DNA of 64,000 nucleotides from Phragmites australis. Its lineage: Eukaryota > Streptophyta > Magnoliopsida > Poales > Poaceae. The DNA lies in assembly GCF_958298935.1 (NCBI RefSeq), contig NC_084938.1, forward strand, positions 22,611,501-22,675,500, in the 5' to 3' direction. Made by a program: the position numbers and the translations under genes. Below are positions 45,265-56,911 of the stretch, in pieces. Each line of letters starts with the position of its first letter. Position 1 is the stretch's first letter. Under the pieces are notes generated by a model. It was not told the DNA's origin. It worked only from the letters and a program-made list of their open reading frames with translations, and made no database searches.

Positions 45265-46946
45265 TTACTTGTTGGTTGGTGTATGTAGATCGAATGTAGG
45301 GGGCGCATTGATCAAGTGAACAAATTGAGCGCCCGTCCCGTCTCTCCAGATGTATTCGTGGCAGGCAACTAGCATTTCATCAGTCATCCACGGTTCAGCA
45401 CTACCTAATAATTTTCCGATCGAAGCATTCGCGAATTCACCCCCAAAGAGTTCCAGATGTGACCATAATCCTGTGTGCCGCGCATGCAGCAGCGTCCACA
45501 ACATCCAGCACACCGCACACGATACAAACGAAACGATCGAATCCCCCGTGCAGATCCGCCGGTGGTGGCCCTGCCCTGTAGCGGCTTTGCCCGCATCCGG
45601 GGGAGGCGCTAGCCCGCCGGTGGCGCGTTTTTCTCCCGACGGCACACGGAGAGAGCTCAAGAAACCGCGGGCTCGGCCTTGGCCCTCGGCGCTCGGCAGA
45701 GGTCAGGGCCGTGCATGCGCGCGGCCGCACGGGAGAGGCCGGGCCACGGGGGCTGGCTGCCTCTCCCTGCCGCGCACGTCCCACTTGGCCGTTCGGCGCC
45801 CCATGCGCCAACCTCGCGTCCCAGGCGCGCGAGGCCACCCCACCAGGTCAGTCACCCACCCGACCGTGCGCCGGCGCCTCCCATGCGCCTCGCTAGTAGT
45901 GAATTGTAAATTCGCGCTACGTGCGGCTGCCGCCACACCGATCGGCCGGTGCTGCATGGATTGGCTTGTTTAAAAGTAAAGCACGATCCATGACTTGCTG
46001 CTGGAATTGTAATATACTAGACTGCTAGTGTTCCAAGGATTCCCTTTTAGAGCTTAGTACTGTCACTGATGGTTAGTAAATTGTTTGTTATTCGGGGGCT
46101 GGTGGTTTTGGTGGATGTTTCGGTGATTTTTTGGCGTTCTCGTGGCGCCTTTTTTCAGTGGTCGAGTTGATTGAACTGGGGGAGGTTGCCTGCCTGATTG
46201 GCTGCTAAGTTGGAGACCAGCTGCGCCCGGATTGGAATATACTACTCAGATAAGATTCAGTATTCATAATACATGACAGAAAGCATCATAAAGGAAGCTG
46301 ATGATTAAGTTTTGACATCGGTTGCACTCCCAATGAGATGCTTCTTAGTAATATCTACCCTTTGACCCTATCTCAATAATGAAGCCACATGAAACAAGAT
46401 GAGCCGCCCCTTTGTTTTCATGGCGAATGGAAGGGACAAATCCATTTTCCAGCATGAACAGGCAGCATTAGAAATCCACATTTGCACATGCATTGTACAT
46501 ATGCATGTTTTTACCACCTTCATGTATGCATACGTACATAGCTCGTTAGCATCGGAAATCAGCAAGTGATTGCCAAATCAACAGCGTAAACAACTTGTCG
46601 ATCAACAGCGTAAACAACTTGTCGAGTCATAGTTCATCTGCTGAGTGCTGACATACAACATACGGATGATTTCTGATCACAAAAAATAAAGTCCAAGATG
46701 GCCAAAACATGAACGAGTCCAAACGGGCTGTTTAGGCCACTCTCTTTGTTTTTTACGTGATGTCTAAAAGAAAAAGAAGAGAGTAATAATTTGATCAAAA
46801 GAAATATGGTTTTAATGGATGCATATGTCTTACTAGTTTCTTAAGATCTTCCAAAGTAATTTATTATCTTACAATCACATAAGATTGTTCAAAGATCTAG
46901 TTTCTTTCATAAGAAACAAGCTCCTTCTCTTTCATCTTTAAATTAT
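45265..46946. other. Unassigned interval with a GC-rich island
   Basis: 45550-45960 is strongly GC-rich with overlapping ORFs on both strands (up to 207 codons plus, 131-133 minus), none with a recognisable domain. A 24 bp exact tandem duplication lies at 46577-46624. The rest is AT-rich and empty. Confidence 0.35.
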
Positions 46947-46949
46947 TTG

Positions 46950-49693
46950 CACTATTATAGAAATGATTATCAGCGCCAGTTCAAAAACCACCACTGATGA
47001 CGTTTTTGAGCCGGCATTGATAATCTCCTTATCAGTGTTGGTTTAATACTAGGAACCGGCACTGATACTCAAAATATTAGTGCCGGTTTGTTGGACAAGC
47101 CAGCACTAATACGGAGACTATCAGTGCCAACTTTTTATCACAAGCCAAAAATGATGCTTTTGTAGGCACAAATAAATTACGAATTCAATAATACAACATT
47201 GAAAATCTAATTTCAAATTTGTATTCATATATATGTAAGCATTCATCACAGGAAGATGTATACATAAACACATGCATAATAAATAGTTAATCCACATCCA
47301 CACATAATCATGAGTTCATCAATATTCTCACATAAATATTATCACAATTCACATCATAAAGTAAAACACATTGCAAATGCACTCATCCTTGATTCTACGG
47401 TGTACATCAACTTATATAGTCTTCATAGTTGATATCTGCAATATCAACTCCATCTATCTCATCCAAATGCTATAGTACATAAACGAGCGCACTATCTCGA
47501 GCAAGGAAGAGAAAATCCATCGGCATTCCATAAATAGCGAAACCTCCTCTACTGAACTCATATAAGCCTGATACCTGTCTTCATGAACCCTTTTCACTAT
47601 AGGGCCAATTATTGTGTAATTAAGCTGCTTCATGACATAACGTAAGAGTGAACCCATGATAACATCCAAATGCATCTTACTGTCCAGTAAAAATCCTACA
47701 GGTAAATCCTACAGGCAAAGAGCATGAGCATAAAGAGAAAATTTTATTTCGAGTGAAACAATACTATAGGCCAAAATTCATGTCACCAACCGTGTTAAGT
47801 GCATGTAACCGCGAGAGACTGGTAGTTATTGAAGCTACATCATTCACATTGTGCTCAAGTGCTTTTAATTTAAAATAGCTGTAGTTAGGTAAAATTTACC
47901 TAACTTGATCCTCAACCTCTTGCAAAAATGCTGACATTGCACTTTTTTTAGCCACATAACTTACAGGTGATTGGATGCCAGAGGCAACAATATTGATAGA
48001 TTCTTTTTCTCTTGCCGGCATCCGAAAACTAACTAATATCTTCCTTATACCACCATCACCTATAGTGGTAGTCATAACAAATTGTGCACAACCCTCTATG
48101 TTAGCAATCATTCTATTTAACCAAACTAGAGGAGGAATCACCTACATAAATACATGTAAATCTTTAACAACTACACAATTTCGAATTATTAGTTATCCAA
48201 CCAAACTAGATGAAAGATATACTATTTTGATCAACCCTGAGGGTGCCAAGGAGGGTGGGGGTGAAGCCATCGTAGAGGAATAGGCCAGGAGGACTCTGGG
48301 GGGGGGGGGCACATGGTGGGAAGTAGACTCTCCTTTGGCTATGTCCATGATACTTGCTAGATTCACATGGCATCTAGAAAGAGTAGGGCATATATATGCT
48401 GACAGGACTGAACAACAAATGTAAACTAGTCGACAATATAGTTGGTACTTCCGGGAGTATGTACTCCTACATACGTATCTTATTACATATGGAGTATCTC
48501 GTGTGATAAATGGTATGTACATGGAGCATGTGAGTATATAAGATCATCCAAATGGTATGTATAGTTTTTTAGGTGGTTTGCACATATTTTTTTGAGTGTA
48601 TTATATTTTATGTACAAATACAAAGGTATTATCAAAATCTAATAAAATTGATGTACTTCTTTTCTATTTTTTCATGTAGTTCACATTGGAATATCTTAGA
48701 ATGAGTATATAAGTATACTCATAGTGACAAAGGAGTATCTCCAATTCATTTATATGGTATATCACTCCCGGAAGTACAAACTAGTTTCCCTATATATATA
48801 TCACAAACAAAAAATTATATTCCGTTATTATTTATTTGTATCCACGTTGTTCATGAAGAGTAGCCATTGTATGAAATGTTTTTATCAGTGACCCAAATTT
48901 TGTATATTCCTTCTTCTTTGCTTACATTGTCAACTTCTCTTAATCATATTTATAGGTAAATGTTCTACTCTCTCAGCATATGGGGGTTCTACAAGCATCA
49001 TCAATGGGTTGGAATGGTGCTCCCGCACTCACTGGCACTCCTCTATGTGAAAATTTGAGAAATTAGAGTATATCTGCACACGATTAGATTAACAAAAATA
49101 TGACATAGCTGATATCATGAACACACAAACTCGTGGCTGGCCCTTACTGATATGCAACCATTACTCAGTTAATTTCAATCACTTGCATTACATAAAGCTT
49201 ATACCACGATTCTCCATACTACAATAGTAGCACTGCAGGAATTATGGAAAATCAAAGTGTATGTTTAAACCGCATGAATATAGTAAAGTATGTTTCCATA
49301 CAAATTGATCCACAAAATTTACAAATACTAGTACCAATTTCGCTAAACAAATTACAGAGCTGAGTAGAACAAAGCTCATCTCTGTTATGTTCGAGTTTAG
49401 GGGAGAAGAAAGCATCTCTTATATACTGTATATTTATTAGTATCGACCCATAACATGAACCGATATTGATACTGGATATCAGTGTCGACTAATAGTTACT
49501 AGCTGGCACTGAAGTATCAGTAACAATTTATAACAAGAGCTATCACTGATACTCATTATCAATGCCGGTTCAATCCGGCTCAATCATTAATCGAGCATGG
49601 GATATTACAAATCGGTACTGATACTTCATCAGTGTCGGTTCTGACTTAGTCGGCACTGACGACCCGATGCGAATGACCTGTTCTGTTGTAGTG
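46950..49693 (-). mobile_element. Small CACTA element (2.7 kb) with decayed ORFs
   Basis: The ends CACTATTATAGAAATG and, inverted at the right, CACTACAACAGAACAG are flanked by TTG (46947-46949 and 49694-49696). Subterminal repeats of the form TATCAGTGCCGGTT..AACCGGCACTGATA cluster at 46970-47130 and 49440-49670. Minus-strand ORFs at 47454-47675 and 47896-48141 probably derive from an element gene, but the domain is not recognisable. Its repeat motif differs from that of the larger CACTA, so it is another family. Confidence 0.8.
48444..48777. mobile_element. MITE nested in the small CACTA
   Basis: Inverted ends GTACTTCCGGGAGT and ACTCCCGGAAGTAC enclose about 330 bp of AT-rich sequence with GTATGTAC motifs. 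The target duplication is unclear; AAACTAGT occurs near both sides. Confidence 0.55.
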
Positions 49694-49696
49694 TTG

Positions 49697-50790
49697 TCTT
49701 ATTATCTTTTTACTTAGATGAACATCTAATTAATATTTAAGAAAGTAGCATTATGAATATATAGTCTTAGTGAGCCACAATACACTTTTAGTATATCTTT
49801 CGAGAAAGAGTACACTTATATACTATCTGGCGGCTGAAAATGGAATATTAATCTCGCGTAGATCCACGGAATATCTGCAACTGATCCAACAAACTGCAAC
49901 CGCATAGCCTGATTGGGCGATGGTTCCCGCCTCTTGGTGCTTTCAAGTCGTACCGCGCGGGCTGTCCACAGATGGAGCAATGGGACATGGAGTCCTCCAT
50001 GGACGCCACGGGAGTGTACTAGCCATTAGGCAAGGCTGCCTCTTCACGTGCCTGCGCCCTAGACACCTTAACTCTAGCGCGGCCCTTCCGGCATCCGAGG
50101 AGGCGCGCCAGAACGTCGACGGCGACAGCGCGGTGCGGCGCCCGGGGAGCATGTGGCCGGTAATCGCTGGGGAACGTGCGTCACACACTCGAGGGAGTAC
50201 TCTCGCCGCTTGTGGTTGGTTAGCGGATAGGGACGAAGAGGCTAAAGCTCAGCTGATCACGGCATGATTTGCCATGGGAACCTGATCGATCGACCGAGTG
50301 CACGGCAGTGAGAGACGCCGGCCGGGGGGGTGGGGGAGGGATGGCTTTCCGGCGACAGCGACGTGTGGTTCGAATCATGCGCTTCGTCAAGGATTTGCTG
50401 TTGATGTGATAGATGGATTGATCAAGGCATGTATCTTACTAGAATTTTGGGGGATATATTCGCTGGCTGATCATTAAGTCATTTTGGAACTACAAAATGA
50501 TTGAAAAATATTTAGCTAACTACAGCCGCAAGAATTGATTTAGCAAAAACATGCCTTTATTGTTATTCCATGTCACAAAACTACATTTTTAAAAACCAGT
50601 TTCACAAAATTGATTCAACAAAAAATTTAGTACTGCCATACGGTGTGACGACAAAGTGTAGTTTTCTAAGACTGATTATTCAAAATGTAGCTTTGTGATA
50701 CAAATGATACTAAAATCTTAGTTTTGTGATGCTGAATCTTAGAAGTGTATGCATTTCACTAATTTTCACAATCTTAATGTATCATAGTTG
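49697..50790. other. Unassigned interval
   Basis: A GC-rich patch (49920-50340) holds a 115-codon plus-strand ORF without known motifs. The remainder is AT-rich with repeated 'acaaaactacattttt'/'tagttttgtgatg' short words. Confidence 0.35.
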
Positions 50791-50792
50791 TT

Positions 50793-51416
50793 GGTAGCTA
50801 AGTCACGGCCAAGAGAGAGAGCTGAAGGCAACGAGATATGACACGTGTTTATGGAGAGATGTGTAGTCTCATTAATGTGTCACATCAGTTACAGTGCCGG
50901 TCTATTTATAGCCCGTGCTCAACCACTACACGCTATAATTTACAGTATTACCCCTCTAAGTGCCACATTCCTATCATATTCGGGGTATTTTGGTACCATT
51001 AAGTATATTTGCACATTTACAATTATACCCCAGACCGCTACATGGGCTTCGACGGATGCGCGCCTTCACCCGAGCCCCCATAAGGCCAGTCGCAAATGGG
51101 CCTTCAGGGCACCTTCGATCAGCCTTGACGTTGTGTCCCAAGTCACCCTTCGGTCTCCGTTCGAATGCCCACTAGAGACTTTGGCTGCACTGTTACTTGG
51201 CGTCGTGGGTTGACCTTCGATCTTCGTCCGAAGGCCCGCCAAAGGCTTTGCTTGCGCTGATACTTGGCGTCGCGGGTTGACGTTCGGTCTCCATTTGAAG
51301 GCACGCTAGAGGCTTCGCCTACGCTTCTTGAAACACAACTACATTATTTGTCAGTGTACGACCACAGGTGGACTTCGACTCACCATCCGAAGGGGCACGT
51401 GAGACCATTCCCCAAT
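50793..51416 (+). mobile_element. LTR-like left end of a degenerate Gypsy element
   Basis: It begins TGGTAGCTAAGTCAC and ends with a block (gaaacacaactacattattt ... accattccccaata) that recurs at 58719-58806, near the right end of the element. It contains a TATA box (CTATTTATAG, about 50903-50912) and about three diverged 80 bp repeats with 'cttggcgtcg.gggttgacSttcg' (51120-51310). Exact boundaries are uncertain. Confidence 0.5.
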
Positions 51417-51716
51417 AGTAGCCCCCTACAGGTAATGTTCATCTTCGATGGGCCAAACCTGTGAATCAGATGATATAGCTGAACGTCGTCCCCTTCGGTC
51501 CGTCGAAGACCCCTGCGGGCTCATTTTACCTTTTAGCAGATAGCCCCCTCATGTTGTTCATCATCATTTTTTATGGGGATATGACCATTCTGCCCCCACA
51601 CAATGGTCAGGGCTCGATGACGCTAAATGTCTTCACCTCATGCTGAACCGTCTTTTATGGCAACGGTTCAATTTCCGACACGCCTCATTTCAACCGTAGT
51701 TAGCCCTGTTTTTCAC

Positions 51717-51829
51717 CACTATAAATACGCTCCACCCGACACTTCAATTTTTACCACTTGAATCTGCTGAAGCAGTAGCTCTCGTACGAAGACTCTTGCA
51801 GTCACCTTTCTTTCCGAAGCCCAGTGAGA
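51717..51829 (+). promoter_or_regulatory. Internal promoter of the antisense retroelement gene
   Basis: CACTATAAATACGC at 51718-51731 is a strong TATA box lying about 100 bp before ATG 51830, outside the LTR-like region. Confidence 0.5.
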
Positions 51830-54762
51830 ATGGCTTCGAGAGGCAAGATAAACCACCCGAAGACCTATTGGATTGGAAAATCTAAGTTTGATGAAGAAGT
51901 CCTGGTTGGACTAGGAAAAGAGGGTTTGATTAGTGATGTTTCGAAGGTTAGGCTCCCGAAGGGCCAAGAGACTCCGGAGCCCGAAGATGACGAAACCATT
52001 GTCTTCGTTGGCTACTTCCGAGCGGGGTTTTGTCTTCCTTGCGATGAGATGGTGCCGAAGGTTCTGAAGCTGTTTGAAATCTACCTCCACCAGCTGACGT
52101 TGAACACCATCGTTTGGCTCGACCTCTTCGCCTGGGCAGCACATTCTGAAGGAACGAAGGCATCGGCTAGGGCTTTTGCTGTAGCCCACAGGCTCCATCA
52201 CCAACCGAAGCTTTCTCGTAGAAGAGTTCGTGGCTTCCGGGGTATGGCCCCTTAGCTGGGGCTGGACCATCCCAAAATTTGGTGACAAAGGACTAGAGGG
52301 ACTCTGCCGTCCCCAAACTGACTTCTAAGGTTTCACAGGTATTATATTTTATCATGTTCTTAACTGCACATCGGCTCTCTGTCATTTCCTTACATTTTTT
52401 GCTTTGTGACAGACTTGACGGTGGCTAAAGTGGAGACTAAAGCCATGCTTCTTCTTGGGAAATTTACCCAGGGCGAAGCTCAGCTCTGAGCTGACCAGGG
52501 TCTCGGTCAGCGACTTAATCGGATTTTCGAGTTACGATGCCTTGCCTATAAGGACAGGCCGAAGGTGACCATGCTCTCATCAGGTCAGGGCGAAGGAGAG
52601 GGCTCCCCGAACGCCGAGGCCAGCGGAGAATCTGCTGTGGGCAGCCAAAAGAAGCAGAAAATCGCAAACCCTTCGCCGTGAGAGGGCAAAAAGAAGGCAC
52701 TTGCCCTGAAGAAGAGACTTCCCGAAGTTCCCTTGACGACCTGCGCGAGGAAGTGACCCCCGAAGGCTCATTGGACATTCGAGCTGTGCCCTTTCGATAG
52801 GAGCCTCTGAAGGGCACACAACATCTTCCCACCTCCTCGCCGAAGCCTGCCTTTTCTACGCTCGTGGACCTTGCCATGCTAATTCCCAGCGATGAAGAGG
52901 ATGAACCATCGGATCCGCGCGTTACCGCCGAGCCAACGGGGGGGGGGGGGAGCTGAGGAGGCTGAAGGAGCAAAAAATGTTGAAGAAGCTGGAGCTGAAT
53001 CGACCTCTTCATCTTCAAGTTCTTCCTCTAAGGACAGTTTGTCCGAAGGCCACAGAGCCACAAATATCGAAGAGAAAAATACCTCGCCACCCTTGGCTCA
53101 CCGTGGCGGAAAGGGGCATATGAGTCACAACGGCTTACTTGATGTGAAGGCTTCAAGATTTCTTCATTTGAGCCAAGCTCGGGGGAGGTCAATGACGCAA
53201 AGAAGATGTTTGGCAGCTTTGTTCTCCTCGAGCTTGAGATTTCTCTGGTGCGAAAGCTCGCTGTTGTGCTCATCGACGCCTCCGACGTGGCAATTGCAAA
53301 TGTATTTTGTATCGCCCTTCAACTTTTCTTCACTTACTCGTTCTCATACCTTCGTGCTATCACAGGCTATGCTTATTTCACGCGCTAAACGCAAGCAAGC
53401 AGAGCATTCTGAGACCCGCGCAAAAAATGCAGAGGCGCAAAGGGCCCTGTTTCAGGCCCGGATGGAGAAGGTCGAGAACCAAAAAAGGGAGTTAGTGCAA
53501 TGAGTGAAGGAGGCTGATCTGTGCTCGTAGCAGCCTAAAAAAGAAGTGAGCTCCCTTCGCTTGGGCAAACAGAGTGCAGAAGAAGAGATCACCTACCTTC
53601 GCCAGAATCTAACGGAGTCCGAAGCTCAAGTCTTGGAGCTTCAAGCCCTCTGCAACGCTGAAAAAGCTAAAGCGCAGCGGCTGCGTGGAGAACTGGATGA
53701 GGCAAAGGCGCTATTCAACGACGCCTCATTTTGCTAGCAGAACTGGAGCTGAAGGTCGTTGTAGCCTGCAAAGCAATTAGCAATACTTTCGATGGAATCG
53801 GTGCTTCGGCAACGCCTCCAATGTTTAACCTTGTTGGGCTGGGTCGCCTCGTTGTATGGATCTACGAAACCAACGACAGCCTTTTGCCCGCGGCCCAGCT
53901 ATACGGTGACCTATGCGCTATGGTCTCAGCCAGGAGTTTAGTCCAGTCAATTGAGATGACTGGCTGTGATCATCATATTGCGCCTCAAAAACCAACCTTC
54001 TGCTATCCTTCGGACATGTCAACTTCGGTTGTGTCGAGGGCATCGAAAGCCATCGCGCGATAGTTCACCACCAACTGCTGGTGTAAACACGGCCATGAGC
54101 TCGCCCTCCGGGAGGCAGAAATCAACCACCAACGAGTACGTTTTTTATTATTTATTTTTTTAGCTCTACTTTCGAGATTTTTGCCACCTGCGCATTCATG
54201 GACCCTTTGTTCTGCAGGCAAAAGCGAACGATGACCCTTCCGCCAGAGCGACGACCAAGGCGGCTGAAGTAAATGAGAAGGTGTGAAGAGTGCGCGAAGC
54301 GTTGTTTTGGGGTTTGAACATTTGGTTACCAACTAAAATATATTGTAATATGTACGCTTTTATTTATTGTTAAATGTATTGACTATCTTCGCTCCCTGCG
54401 CAGGTCCTCCCTTCGGACACTGCCCAGGTAGTCGAAGATGCTGTTCCCATCACTGTGATGCGGGACAATTTTTTATGTCTTAGTCTTGTTGGGACTCCTT
54501 CCACTGTCTCCACCCAGCTATTGATTTTGGGAGGTACTGGAGAGTGAAGTGTAGGTCCTATGACGTAAGGAATGCTAATTCCAAAGCATTTTGGAAGTCG
54601 TTTAGCCCTTCGGTTTTAGAGACCCGTAAGGCTAAGAACGAGGCCCGCAGGATTTCGCGCGGAGACTTCGAGCCTCCGCATATGTTCGTCGACCCGAAGC
54701 CTGAGTTGGAAGACGATAATCATGGATTCCTGCCTTGTCAGTTTCAATTTTGCTACCGCTAA
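51830..54762 (+). pseudogene. Antisense retroelement ORF: 'putative gypsy type' protein with coiled coil, broken
   Basis: The first exon-like ORF (51830-52255) starts MASRGKINHPKTYWIGKSKF and contains VFVGYFRAGFCLPCDEMVPK...HQLTLNTIVWLDLFAWAA, resembling the plant 'putative gypsy type transposon' domain (PF04195). Later pieces follow: a charged heptad-like segment (53360-53737: SRAKRKQAEHSETRAKNAEA, LRLGKQSAEEEITYLRQNLT, ESEAQVLELQALCNAEKAKA), a segment at 53731-54060 (LGRLVVWIYETNDSLLPAAQ) and 54544-54762. Introns are plausible, but stops and a 13-G run at 52938-52950 break the frame. It reads opposite to the element's pol, like the extra antisense genes known between pol and the 3' LTR in Tat-lineage elements. 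Its function is unknown. Confidence 0.55.
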
Positions 54763-55079
54763 GGGCCTTCGTAAATAGTGTGACATGTCGAAGGCAGGAG
54801 CGCTTCGCCTACATCTTCGTCTACCACTTTTTCATCTAATTATATTGGATCCCCATTGGATCCAACACTACCTTTTCACACCAATCAAGGCATAGCCTTT
54901 CAATTTAGCTTTAGCCGATGGTATAAAGATTTTGTAGATCCAGATGTTGATGAATTTGCAGAATAAAGTCGTTAACGTTGAAATGATTATTATCTTCGGC
55001 CATTATATATTGAGCTTATCGACTCGGTCTTTCATCGATTTGGACCTTCGACCGTATCGTGTCCGAATTATGGTCCGAA

Positions 55080-55500
55080 AAATGTCGTCTCCCCCGACTT
55101 TGAAGCCATAGGGACCTTCGACAGAACCGCGCATGAAGCATCATTTGGAAAACGCCCCCCCCCCCCCGACTTTGAGGCCGTAGGGACCTTCAACAGAACC
55201 GCATGCAAAGCTTCATTTGGAAAATGCCGTCCCCCCGACTTTGAAGCTGTAGGGATCTTCAGTAGAACCACACGCGAAGTGTCATTTGGAAAACACCATC
55301 CCCCCTGACTTTGAAGCCGTAGGGATCTTCAGTAGAACTGCACGCGAAGCGTCATTTGGAAAATGCCGTCCCCCCTGACTTTGAAGCCGTACAGATCTTT
55401 GGCAGAACCGTGCACGAAGCGTCATTTGGAAAATGCCACCCCCCCCCCCCGACTTTGAAGTCGTAGGGATCTTCGGCAGCACCGTGCGTCAAGCGTAATT
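55080..55500. repeat. Minisatellite A: six units of about 70 bp
   Basis: Each unit contains CCCCCGACTTTGAAGCCGTA, GGGATCTTC, AGAACCG and GCGTCATTTGGAAAA. The C tract varies from 5 to 13 bases. The minus strand translates as repeats of KIPTASKSGG..FPNDASRAVL, broken by the C tract changes. Confidence 0.9.
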
Positions 55501-55504
55501 TGTT

Positions 55505-56384
55505 GACGACTTCTTAAAGGTCGAGCAGCACTTTGGCTTTTGCTCCCGAAGGTATGTTTTGCCTTCGGTGCGGGGGTAGGCACACTTAGCCCCTGACTTT
55601 GTTGAGAGGTGCACCGCCTTCTTTGAGGTCAAGCAGCACTTCGGCTTTTTCTTCCGAAGGTATGTTTTGCCTTTGGTGCGGGGGTAGACACTCTTAGCCC
55701 CCTGACTTAGTCGAGAGGTGCACCATCTTCTTTGAGGTTAAGAAGCACTTCGACTTTTTTTTGCCAAAGATATATTTTGCCTTCGGTGCGGGGGTAGGCA
55801 CTCTTAGCCCTCGACTTTTAGTCGAGAGGTGCGCTGCCTTCTTTGAGGTCAAGTAGCACTTCAGCTTTTGCTCCCAAAAGTATGTTTTGCCTTTGGTGCC
55901 GGGGCATACACTCTTAGCCTCTGACTTTTAGTCGAGAGATGCGCCTCCTTCTTTGAGGTCAAGCAGCACTACGGCTTTTGCTCCCGAAGGTATGTTTTTC
56001 CTTCGGTGCGGGGGTAGGTACTCTTAGCCCCTGACTTTTAGTCGAGAGGTGCGCCATCTTCTTTGAGGTTAAGAAGCACTTCAACTTTTTTTCCCGAAGG
56101 TATGTTTTGCCTTCGGTGCGGGGGCATGCACTCTTAGCCCCCAACTCTTAGTCGAGAGGTGTGCCGCCTTCTTTGAGGTCAAGCAACACTTCGGCTTTGC
56201 TCCCGAAGGTATGTTTTGCCTTCGGCGCGAAGGCAGGCACTCTTAGCCCTCAAATTTTAGTTAAGAGGTGCGCCGCCTTCTTTGAGGTCAAGCAACACTT
56301 TAGCTTTTGCTCTCGAAGGTATGTTTTACCTTCGGTGCGGGGGCATGCACTCTTAGCCCCCATTCTTTGAGATCATGCAGCACT
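55505..56384. repeat. Minisatellite B: eight units of about 110 bp
   Basis: Units begin CTTCTTTGAGGTCAAGCAGC (about 55510, 55618, 55728, 55838, 55948, 56058, 56168, 56277) and include CCCGAAGGTATGTTTTGCC, GGTGCGGGGG and a CTCTTAGCCCCTGACTTTTA block. A partial ninth unit follows. Confidence 0.9.
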
Positions 56385-56911
56385 TAATTTTTTTTTAGCA
56401 TTACACAGATATTCATGTGTGTAACTGAATCATAATTACTTTTCCATAAGGGTGAAGATGCTGCAGGAAGATAAATGCTTTAAAATATGGACAACTTCGA
56501 AGTGACTAATAAGTTTCGAACTTTGTTGTTGGTTTATGCCCGTCTAAAGTCAAAAGGTAAGATGCCTTTCTTTGACATTCCATACCCTGACTTTTATGGC
56601 GAATTCTTGGCCCGCCTCTTGTCAATTGGTGTGCTTCCTTTTTTTTCAAAGGCCTGCAACACTTCGACAATGAATTATGCATAAATTCAATGAAAGTGCA
56701 TATTTTTTGGGGGTAATTCCATATATATCAGAGGGTTGACAAAGGTCACTGCCTCGTTAAAAACCTCACGCCCCGACAAAGGGTTCCCCTTGTGAGGAAA
56801 AGAGTATATCACATGTACATTATTTTGATTGAATTGCAGAAAGAAAATTACATAAATGCTACCTTGATTCGTGTACTTCACCCACCAATGCGAAGACATC
56901 TTCTATGGTTA

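Noticed and set aside
45350..45973. 207-codon plus-strand ORF
   Set aside because: Overlapping ORFs are open on both strands in a GC-rich patch, with no domain and no splice or promoter context.
49920..50267. 115-codon plus-strand ORF
   Set aside because: No recognisable motif and an 81-codon ORF on the opposite strand; not enough to call a gene.
55080..56384. CRISPR-like array
   Set aside because: Units are contiguous minisatellites without unique spacers, in a plant genome.
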